Shown: piece by piece, positions 46,001 through 54,809 of the stretch | Layout of the letters: each line of letters opens with the position of its first letter | How positions within the stretch are numbered: the first letter of the stretch is position 1 | DNA from: Asterochloris sp. CNOR1 | Taxonomy: Eukaryota > Chlorophyta > Trebouxiophyceae > Trebouxiales > Trebouxiaceae | Reading direction: 5' to 3' | Length of the DNA: 64,000 nucleotides | Assembly: GCA_963969365.1 (NCBI GenBank) | Contig: OZ017760.1 | Span: forward strand, 558,001 to 622,000 | The notes under the pieces: generated by a model | Database searches by the model: none | What the model was told of the DNA's origin: nothing | The model's input: the letters and a program-made list of their open reading frames with translations, nothing else | Program-made: the position numbers and the translations under genes

Positions 46001-48807
46001 GCTGGGGGACCACAGTGAACAGCTGAGGGACCCCAGTGCATGCCAGCATCAGCCACATGCAATGCCTCAGGAGACCAACTTGCCTGGTCCCACACATACA
46101 GCTGGTGAAACGCAATGTGTGTCAGATGCACTTACATGGCACACGTTCACAAATCAGCGCATCTTAGCCACAGCACAAAAAGAAACAGCTTGTGGGTGAG
46201 TGTCAATTGATCAGCACATATGAATGCCAATGCACGTGCATGCATGCCACAGCAGAAGCCAATAATTTCAGCTCACCTAGCGCCCAGCACAAACAGGCAC
46301 AGCTGGTGGATGAGCGTGAACTGCTCGTTCAGGGAGTTTTTCAGGTCCCTTATCTTGACCTGGGTCAGCTCCCCTTTGGAGAAGTCAAAGACCTCCTCGC
46401 TGAGCAACTTGAGAATGGCCATGCTGTTCTCACACAGCGTCTCGCTCGTCTTGGAGGCGCCCACAATGTCTGGCACAAAGTTGGGCCACTTGTGTGGCCA
46501 CTCCTGCAACGGCATGAGGGCCTTGATATGCATGGAGACAGGCAGATTGTGAAGATCCGTCAAAGGCCAACGTTTGGCACAAAGCTGGGCCATTTTGTTC
46601 AATCCTTGCAGTCACAGCAGCTGTCTTCCATTGTGGAGGAGCCAGACAAGCGCATGCGGCCTGCCTGCTGACCCACATAGCCTGGCCACTGCTGTAACAA
46701 CAGAGCCCTGCTGCCTCTTGCGTGCTGGATGCAGGAATGCACAGGGGGCATGCCTGCTCTGCTAGGGCTGGCTGGGCCCGCTGAATAAACTGCCAAAAGC
46801 AGTGCAGGCCTCTGCACCTATTCAATGCTACCTCACAGGCCTGCAGTGTGTTATTTGAGGCATGCACTTGACTGCTGCCCAGTGAGCGCCCTCCCCTGCT
46901 TTGACTCAGAATCTGTCCTGTGATGCCGCTATGCGTTCATACTGCAGAATGGCCCCTGACACCCTGGAGTAGTCTGGCATGCAGCTGCCAGCTAGGCCTG
47001 CACCTCATGCCACCCCAGCATGCACCACCTGAAGTTCCCAATTGAGCAATGCAGCCTAGATCTCTAGAAAGCTCCAGCATCCCTCAAGCCACTGGTCAGC
47101 TTCGCTGGCTGCTGTGGTGTTCGCGCACGCCACCTTTGTTCTCATGTTGCCCAAGGTGACACCACCAGAACTACAGCTGCGCACAAAGTGTGTCCCTCAA
47201 GGGCCTCGCTGCTTGCCTGTTGGCCCACACATCCTGTCAGACTGCTACCATATTAGCCTGCAAGATTCAACCAAGTATGCTGACTGCTGTCGCAAGCTTG
47301 CAGGCTCACCTGCTTCAAAACCTGAACCAAGATGATGTTCAGTTTGTTCAGTGTCGTCTTTTCTCTCCGGAAGGCTGCCTCATCACTGGAGAGTTTGATG
47401 ATCAGGTTCGTGATGTAGTTCTTGACACCCTCCCGCTGCTCATCTGGCAGGGCTCCCCATCTATACTTTATTGTGTTTTCGAGGATCTGCAAACAGGCAG
47501 ACAGGGATGTGGCCCAGCAGGGTGACCCTCAGGCCCTGGCCTGTGGCCTGCCCCCTGGCCACATCATGGCAGCCTGAGACTTGCTTGACCACTGTGGTGC
47601 TGCCAGCGGCATGCTCTGCAGGCGCTGTGCTGGTGATCTTCTCATCTGCTGTATCATGACCGGCAGCATGTCACATTATGCAGGTTGTGGGACCTGGCCG
47701 GGCATGTGCAGAGGCTTGATGCTGTGCACAGGATCTAGTACAGAAAGCTTGGCGGCACACACCCCGAGTGCCAGAAATTTCGTCTGCTGGGAGCTGGACT
47801 GCTCCATGATCGTGTCCACTTTTGTCCAGGCATCGGGAATCTCCTGAAACTGCTGCAGCACCTTACTTGCCTGTTGTCTCTGCAGGCAAGCAGCAGTAAA
47901 GCTCAAGTGGAGACAGGGCTGCCATCCTGCTGACACAAGGATCTGTGCAACTGCTTTGTCTGCATGCAAGCAGCTGGCGGAATGTCAGCAGGTACAAGGC
48001 TAGTTTCCTGCTGCCGTAAGCCTGCTCAAAATTGATCTCTGCCTGCAGCAGCCTCACGTAGATATGTTGCGTCCTGCTGCCTGGGCCAGCATAGCTGCAA
48101 CAGCTGCATGCCCTGCAGCATGCTGGCTGCAGCTGCCTTCACCCTGGTCAAGCAGCAAGCAGTGCACAACAAGACGCCTAAGCCAAGCCTGAATCATGAC
48201 TGCCACCCCATGTGTCCGCCTGTGCTGACCTCATTGAAGGCAAAGCTATGCCTGTCAGCCGTGCGAACGCCAGGCAAGACCAGCAGGGACAGGCCCTACA
48301 CAGCACTGCCAAGACCAAATGCTTTTCAAAGCCTTGAGTAGCATGTTCAGAGACAAGCTTCTCTCCCTTGGTAATTCGATGTACGCACAACATGGCCTAC
48401 CAAGCATCCTACAGCACATTTGAGGGACACCATTTGCTTTGGCAGCTGGCTGCAGCCCATAGCACTACTTGAGGCAGTGCCGGTATCTGCAACGAAGCAT
48501 ACTGGTGCTCCCGGCAGACAACTGACAGTAGAGGCAACAGGTATGCAGTCTGCAGCACATCTGGCTGAGTTCTGCTGCACGACAGCAACATGCAGCCACG
48601 CTCTGTACATGCTGAGCGTAAGGCTACCCAACTTGGCAGCCAGGACATCAGAGCCTACAGAGGACCCCCTGCGCTCACCTCCACATTTGACACAGCGCCA
48701 TAAAACATCTGCACTGTGGCATCCAACACTCCAACATTTAATGGCTTGCTGAAATCTAAGAGGTCCAGCTGCTGTCCCGGGGAAACAGGGGCTGATGATG
48801 CTGCCAT
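34044..48807 (-). CDS. XPO1: Exportin-1 (CRM1), nuclear export receptor
   Basis: Twenty-one coding exons on the minus strand: 48679-48807, 47763-47879, 47310-47486, 46277-46503, 45111-45270, 44656-44835, 43467-43664, 43085-43171, 42580-42741, 41821-42005, 41093-41267, 40539-40691, 40066-40268, 39733-39826, 39149-39297, 38676-38805, 38102-38261, 36861-36974, 35775-35983, 34775-34915 and 34044-34121. All phases agree and give 1075 residues, the usual length. Recognisable blocks run the whole way, for example [90 protein letters not shown] and [13 protein letters not shown]. The acidic tail EDDMDN is typical. It is a HEAT-repeat karyopherin that carries leucine-rich NES cargo out of the nucleus with Ran-GTP. 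The cysteine in [10 protein letters not shown] matches human Cys528, the leptomycin B target. One intron starts with GC (after the exon ending at 43467). The gene is divergent from the Rieske oxygenase gene. Confidence 0.97.
35958..36205 (-). repeat. Serial decayed copies of the start of the exportin exon 35775-35983
   Basis: The true exon start encodes [12 protein letters not shown] after the acceptor CTGCAG. Reading the adjacent intron on the same strand gives [16 protein letters not shown] near 36079-36123 and SLHKPGSSF near 36139-36170. Another weak copy lies near 36186-36205. The phrase GGAGTCTGCAGGCAG is shared by the real and first copied edges. Confidence 0.85.
37761..38118 (-). repeat. 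40-bp minisatellite, nine units, made of an exon end plus 5' splice site
   Basis: Units start at 37761, 37801, 37841, 37881, 37921, 37961, 38001, 38041 and 38081. The plus-strand consensus runs GTGAGACCACCACAGGCTCA, then CCCGTCTCTGCAATGTTGCA. On the minus strand each unit reads AACATTGCAGAGAC then a GTGAGC-like donor, equal to the last codons (NIAET) and donor of exon 38102-38261. The ninth unit runs into that exon. Confidence 0.97.
39262..39505 (-). repeat. Decayed copy of the start of the exportin exon 39149-39297
   Basis: On the minus strand the intron near 39460-39497 reads [14 protein letters not shown], and the true exon reads [14 protein letters not shown]. Both follow a CTGCAG acceptor. 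The two edges are about 197 bp apart. Confidence 0.85.
43706..43915 (-). repeat. Diverged direct duplication in an exportin intron
   Basis: ACCCTACATGAGCACAGCCT at 43706 and ACCCAATGTGAGCACAGCTT at 43877 share a following CTTGTCTGA-like segment, 171 bp apart. No exon edge is included. Confidence 0.55.
46469..46612 (-). repeat. Decayed copy of the start of the exportin exon 46277-46503
   Basis: TGGCACAAAGTTGGGCCACT at 46470 is mirrored 105 bp away by TGGCACAAAGCTGGGCCATT at 46575, each followed by a CCTGCAA- or CCTTGCAG-like acceptor complement. Only the first is in the coding exon. Confidence 0.8.
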
Positions 48808-49058
48808 CGTCGCAAGCTTCCCTCAGCCCCCCAGCAACTGATCCTGAGGATGTGATCAGCTCTGGATCGGCGATCAGCCCTCAACACGAGTGCTGTCCGG
48901 GCTTGTTTCCCAGCCAGGGTATCGAAAACCTTCTGCTCTCCAAGCCAGCTTCTTGTATGATTGACAGCACATTAATTTGGTTGATCTGAGCAAACAGGCA
49001 GTAGGCTGGACATAAAACGAGCAGCACGTCACGAACGTCCCCTGGTATTGTGATAGCC
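48808..49058. promoter_or_regulatory. 251-bp bidirectional promoter region, exportin-1 / Rieske oxygenase
   Basis: The start codons of the two divergent genes are only 251 bp apart, so both promoters and 5'UTRs must share or overlap this stretch. No TATA-like box was evident. This assumes the oxygenase starts at 49059. Confidence 0.65.
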
Positions 49059-52000
49059 ATGTCAACACCTCTGGCTCCCAGGCCCAGCCCGATCCTGCAG
49101 CAGAAGCCGGGCCTCAAGGCATGCATGAAGCAGGTTGGTCAGTGCACCTGCCAAGGCGACACACATGTTTGCTTGTCTGTGGCTGGCCTGTCCTGCTGCT
49201 TTTGACTATTGCTTGCTGCGGTGTGCAGGCTAGGAAGTGCAAGCATCACAGGAATGTGACCATCTGTGCACGACATGGAAGTGCTACTGTGGGCAGCCCT
49301 GATGGCATAGACAAGAAGTATGTGCCTGGCCTGAATGGCAATGGCAACGGCAATGGGGCACACTCAGCAGGTGAGCTGCAGGTCCAGCTTCTGCTGCTGT
49401 TCAATGCTAGCCACGGGCAGTGGTGTCAGCCATGCTGCCATCAATGTTGTTTCACTTTGTCAGCTGGGCCGTAGCCAAACAAAGTGCTGCCTGCAGGGCC
49501 ATATGACAACGTGTATGCTGTCGAGGAGCCAGCCAAGCCCAAGGAGGAGTATGCCTGGACCAAGCAATGGTGAGTGTCCAGAAATTTGCATACATGCCTT
49601 TGCCGGCAGGAAAGCTCTTGTGATTGCATTCCCTGCAGCTGGCCCGGCATTGCTGATGGCTTTCCCATGGGGCACAGCCTGTGAGAAGGCCTCTCAGGGT
49701 TCTGGGCAAGGAACTGCAGCCAGAGCCGGCCCTGAATCGCTCAGTCTGGACATGGCTTTTGTATCTCCTGCAAGGTACCCTCTGGCCATCACTGACCACC
49801 TGCCGACTGACCGACCCACTGCCCACAAGCTGATGGGCAAAGAGCTGGTTGTGTGGCGGGATGGGCAGGGTGAGTGGAGGGTCATGGAGGACAGCTGCCC
49901 TCACAGGTGAGGGGGCACTGCAGTAATCTTTTGCCAGCGTCAACCATGGTGGAGTGTCATAGAGTACAAGTGCCTTGGCAGGTGTGCCCCACCTGCAGCA
50001 TCAGTGTTTGCAAGAGGGTCTGAGAAGGGGTTGTATCTGAATGACACATCTACTGGCTGCAGGCTAGCACCGCTGTCAGAGGGCAGAATCGAGACTGATG
50101 GCACCATCCAGTGTGCTTACCATGGTGAGCCTGCAGCTCTGCAGAGCTGGCAAAGACGTCAGCCAGGAGATGTGTCTGCGTGGCCCGCTTGGCGCAGAGC
50201 AGGGCAGGAGCCAGTGTGGTACTTTGGCATCATTTCCTGGCAGTGATGCCTGCCAGCCTTGAGAGCTGAGTGGCACTGCTGCTCAGGTTCCCTGCTCACT
50301 GCACTCACCTGGTAGCTCAGGCCAGCAGGCAGTGCAGTGTACAGAGGATGGGGGCAAAGTGACATTGAGGAACTGTGTCAAGCTTGTGCACCGTGCAACT
50401 CTCTGCAGTGCTGTGGCTGCAGGTTGGCGCTTCAATGGTGAGGGGGCATGCACTCACATCCCCCAGGCGTACGACGCAGACATGGAGCAGAGGGCAATCA
50501 GCAATAGCAAGTCTTGCGTGAAGCGCTTTCCTGCCCAGGTGGGTGCCTGAGCTACAACAAACCATCAGCAGCAAGTCCTGCGTGAAACGCTGCTCTGCCT
50601 ATGTGGGGGCCTGCATTTCACCATGTCTGGGAAAGAGGCATCACCTGACTACACAGGCTGGCAGGGAGCGGGGCACTGCAGGAGATGCTGCCTGCAGTTC
50701 AGCTGTAGATAAGCAGTCACTGGTGATCTTGTGCTGCTGGGCGGTAGATATATTGGCAGCACCTCCCACAGGCGTGGAGCACAGCAGACCTTGCCTTAAG
50801 TCGCCAGGTCGCCTCTGCAGGTGCACCACCACCTGCTGTGGGTCTGGCCAGAGGGTGGCACTGATGCCATGCTGGAGAGTGCCCAGAAGAACCCTGAGGT
50901 CATACCAGAGCTGGCAGATGAGAGCAAGGTCATCTACATCTCGAAATGGTGCGAGATGTCCTGGTTGACCTCTTGACAACCCAAGTGCAGACCTTGCATC
51001 TCATAGCCTTGCCTGAAGCAGACAGAGTAAGTAAAGCACGCTCTGCAGTTAGTGCGTCCTACACCTGCAGCCAGGTCATGTTCTTGTTGCTCTGGCAGTG
51101 GAGAGAGCATTGGTGATGTTCAGGTTCATGCGATACCTCCCCATGTCCTACGACGTCCTGTGCGAGAACGTGTTGGATCCCTCTCACGTGAGCCTTGCTG
51201 ATATTGGCTGGTCAGCTGTGCCTGGTCCCTGCTGCTTCATGCTTAAAAATATTAGCACATCTGCCTTTGCCGCTCATGTGCTTTGATTTGGAGAAGCCAG
51301 AGGCTGCTGGCTGGGCACACAGCTCACTCAGCTGCCTGCAGGTGCCTTTCTCTCATCACGGCGTTCTGGCTGACAGGGAGAAGCCGACTGTTCTGAACAT
51401 GGCATTGACGGAGGTGAGAGTGCAAATGGTAGTCCAGCAGGGCCTATCCATCCAGATCAATGCAGCACAGGACCTGATGGTCATCACATTGATCAGCATC
51501 TCAGGTAGCATCTGCTGCTCAGACCTACACTGGGGTGCAGCCTTGACTGTTAGCAGTTCAGGCTGGGTATGCAGATGCCACTGAAGCTATGTCTCTGCCC
51601 TGGTGTGCAGGACATTCAGCGTGATACCGGCTTTGCGGTGATGTCCACGATGAAGGGTGCCCCTGCACCCAATGCCCCCGAGGGCAAATCTGTGGTGGAG
51701 AACAAGAAGGGCACTTTGATTGACTTCAAGCCACCGGCTCTGGCCAAGTCAGTGGAGGCGCCTCCCTCCCTCTCTCTCTCTTGTGTACTACAGCATGATG
51801 TGACAGCACGTTGAGCTGCCCTCTTGCCATCTGCGGGGCAGACAGCTTGCTAAGCAATGCTGACGCCTGGCTGAGGCGGCAGTGTGTGCATTGGGGTGAT
51901 CAAGGCTGGCTGTATCACTGTTGTGCTGTGCAGCGCCGCAGCAGCCTGCCCCTGTCAAGCCGCGGCGTTTTGCACTACCAGGCTAGCCAGCAGCGCTTGA

Positions 52001-54267
52001 AATGGCTACGGCCCTTGCAGGCCTGCTTGCTGCCCAGGGCTGTTGCATCTGGGTCATGCATATCATCAGGATGGCTGCCCTGCTGTCTCCTCCACAGCAT
52101 TCTTGCCTGCCATCCTGCAGGTACAAGTTCAACTCGGCCGCCCTCACAGGCCAGATGCTGACCTACAGTGTGCCTGTGGAGCCTGGGCGCAGCATCATCT
52201 TCTACGCAATGGTGAGTGATGCACATGGACTGCGCTGACGGTGAGCTGTGCCATCAGTAACAACAGGCAGAAGGGGACAGTCGAATGACCATGCACAACT
52301 TCGCTGCCTCATCCCAACTGCGCTCCCCTCCTCAGGCCCTGCCTCTTCTGTGCATGTAGCTTTAGATGCTGCACCTGAGCTGTGGCTGCATGCAGCTCGA
52401 CTCATGTGGCCCTTCTGCATTCGTGCCTCCGTGATGTGATGGAAGCATACCATATCAGTACAAGTTCCATGTCAGAGACTGGACGCTGGCCCCAGTACTA
52501 AGACTGCCCACAAGGCGTTGAAGCCCGCGCCGTTCCTGCCTATGCTGTACCTCTGTGATGCCAGCTCACAAGTGGACTTACATTTGCTGCAGATTGCAGA
52601 CAGGGCAACTGCCCCCAAGGCGCTGAAGCTTCTGGAGATGAAGCCTGGGTGGCTGGAGTTCAAGGACCACTTCAAGCGCATGGACGTCCTGGATGGCGAC
52701 ATGTGCTTCCTGAATGCACAGGTAGGCAGCTGAGTGGTAGGCCTGGAGAGTGACTCATGTAGGAACTTCAGGCACATGAGAAGGGCTTGCATGCAACCCT
52801 GCCGAACCGAGTGGGGCTCGCCTCCCTGGCAGTGGTCTGCTGCAAGTCAGGCCTGTGCACACCTGTGAGCCGAGGCGCTGCCATGCCTCCTCAGAATTAG
52901 ACGTCCTGCTGCCCCTGCACAAGCCAGTGGCTATCAGACCCAGCATCGCTGGTGGACATGCGTGGCGAGGTTTTTGTTCCCTGGCAGCACGTCTCCCCGT
53001 TGACTGCAGCTTTGCAAAGCCAGTAGGGGCTGAACGTGATTCGAGGTGCGCGTTTGTGCAGATGCATCTGTAAGCAGCTTCCTCCAGCGCTGCAGGACCG
53101 CAACTTGAGCAAGAAAGGGGCACAACGGGTACAGTAGCTACCTGCTGACCCATCTAGGTTCTCGTGCACATGTTCAGCCATGTCTCCCTTGTGGTCTGCA
53201 GCACAGGGATGGTTAAGCAGCAGGGTCAGCACGGAACAACAGCATTGCCTTGTCTCCCTTGTGGTCTGCAGCACAGGAATGGTTGAGCAGCAGGGTCAGC
53301 ACGAAACAACAGCATTGCCTTGCAGAGGTGCCCACCATTTTGTTCAACCTCTTTTGCGGGATGGCAAGCTTGGATGTGGCTGGCGGGGCGCCTACGTGCT
53401 CCTGTGCCCTCCAGGTGTTTGTGGATGGCTCCAGCTAACCTCACCTGTCCTGCAGGACCGGAAGCTGGAGCAGAAAGGGCGCGACTGGCGTGGCGCCTAC
53501 ATGATGCCCACCCAGATGGACAGGGCTGTGACAGCCTTTCGGCGCTGGCTCAGCGAGCACGCGGGGCCTTTGCAGTATGATCCCCGCAGCAGCAGGGCTG
53601 CAGTGCAGCAGGAGCTGTCTCGGGAGCAGTTGCTGGACCGATACAACCAGCACGTGAAGCACTGCACTGTCTGCAGCACAGTGAGTACCTGACACACACA
53701 GTTGCAGCGAGGGCTGGGATGAAAGCCCGGTGTTTGCAGCTGTGCCAAGAGTTCAGAACGCTAGATCTTGGTCAGCAAGAGGACAGCAGGCTGGCTGCTT
53801 GGTGTGCTGCGCCAGACGTGACTTTGTGCATCGTCTGTAGCACTGGAACACGCCATGGCACTGTCTCTGGTGCGTTTGTTGCCCGGGACTGTATTGCTGC
53901 TGCACATGCTCAACTGGGCAGTAGCCAGGCATGAGACTGATGCCTGCTTGGCTATACAGACAACTGCACTGCTGGCACTGCACAGTGGCTGTGCACTTGG
54001 CTCGGTTGTCACCACAGCTCCCATGTCATTGCACTTTGGTTGCAGGCGCTGCAGCGCTTCACCGTCCTGCAGCATGTGGCAGCAGCTGCCATGGCAGTCT
54101 GTGGGCTGGTGGGCTCGGCTGCTTTTGGAGCTGGCCTCCGCTTCCCAGATGCCCGCCTGATTGGTCTGGCTGCTGGCACTGCCATGTTTGCCTTAGCATA
54201 CAAGAAGATAAAGGACACTGGCCAGCTCTTCATCTTCAAGGACTACAGGCACCCCGACCACAACTAA
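49059..54267 (+). CDS. Pheophorbide a oxygenase-like Rieske monooxygenase, plastid-targeted
   Basis: Fourteen exons with consistent phase: 49059-49133, 49229-49370, 49497-49569, 49775-49906, 50063-50124, 50423-50538, 50821-50948, 51124-51187, 51342-51413, 51611-51747, 52121-52211, 52593-52721, 53456-53680 and 54046-54267, giving 555 residues. The start (MSTPLAPRPSPILQQKPGLK, then basic and Ser/Ala-containing) looks like a chloroplast transit peptide. The Rieske [2Fe-2S] ligands are in SCPHRLAPLSEGRI and CAYHGW. The mononuclear iron site is in ENVLDPSHVPFSHHG. Near the C terminus, HCTVCST is the CxxC motif of the PAO/TIC55/CAO-type group. Two membrane helices (LQHVAAAAMAVCGLVGSAAF and LIGLAAGTAMFALAY) follow. 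The group opens or hydroxylates chlorophyll-derived rings with ferredoxin electrons. PAO itself fits best, but a PTC52- or TIC55-like role is possible. Confidence 0.9.
50500..50613 (+). repeat. Duplicated exon end and 5' splice site in the Rieske oxygenase
   Basis: AGCAAGTCTTGCGTGAAGCG at 50506 (true exon, donor GTGGGT at 50539) is copied 64 bp on as AGCAAGTCCTGCGTGAAACG, followed by TATGTGGGGGCCTG. The copy keeps the codons SKSCVKR, but its donor context is damaged. Confidence 0.9.
53087..53500 (+). repeat. Two decayed copies of the start of the oxygenase exon 53456-53680
   Basis: TGCAGGACCGCAACTTGAGC at 53091 matches TGCAGGACCGGAAGCTGGAG at 53451, exactly 360 bp apart, and both continue AGAAAGGG. 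A second partial copy at 53359-53411 encodes DGKLGCGWRGAYV, like the true DRKLEQKGRDWRGAYM. Confidence 0.8.
53181..53320 (+). repeat. 70-bp tandem duplication in an oxygenase intron
   Basis: Two adjacent, nearly identical 70-bp copies start TGTCTCCCTTGTGGTCTGCA at 53181 and 53251 and differ at only a few bases. The high identity suggests a recent duplication. Confidence 0.97.
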
Positions 54268-54809
54268 GTACAGCCACTGATGATGCTGGTCTTCCTACGC
54301 ATTAGAGCGTGAGATTTATGAACAGAGGTCTGAACCCTGTAGCCCATGTGAGCTGTACACACCAGGGGTTCGCCTGATGACATCGATTTCCAACAGAAGG
54401 CAGAGGTATGTCACCCTAATTTTATATGAGATTTGAATTCTTTGCGCATTGCTCACCCTTCAAGCAGTTCTTGATGCTGAAATGCCACGCCAGTGCCCCC
54501 TCAGCTTTTTGTGGGACCGCCAGCTTATGAACTACTCAGCTGCCCCATGCAGCTGGGTCCATCACTCAACTTGCCCCATGCAGCTTTATAACAGCTGAAC
54601 TCCAGCCAGCTGCTAGAGAATCAAGCTCCTGTATTTTGTAAGACTTCCACCCAGCCGGGGGAGCTCACACTGCAAGCATGAGATTCTGTTGGACAGGGGG
54701 GACTATGACTGGATTCAGAGCAAGTGTAGGTCAAACTGACGCAATGTACGCAACTGGGCGCAGCATGGTACCCGACATATTGGACTGAGCAGCAGTCAGC
54801 TCCCAGCTG
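54268..54809. other. 3' flank of the oxygenase and upstream region of aldehyde oxidase
   Basis: About 540 bp without a supported exon. A TGTAA at 54637-54641 may end the oxygenase transcript. The remaining 168 bp would be the promoter and 5'UTR of the next gene. The phrase TGCCCCATGCAGCT occurs twice near 54540 and 54572. Confidence 0.5.
54637..54641 (+). terminator. Possible TGTAA polyadenylation signal of the oxygenase gene
   Basis: TGTAA lies 370 nt after the oxygenase stop and upstream of the aldehyde oxidase start. It is the only such motif noticed in this gap. Confidence 0.35.
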
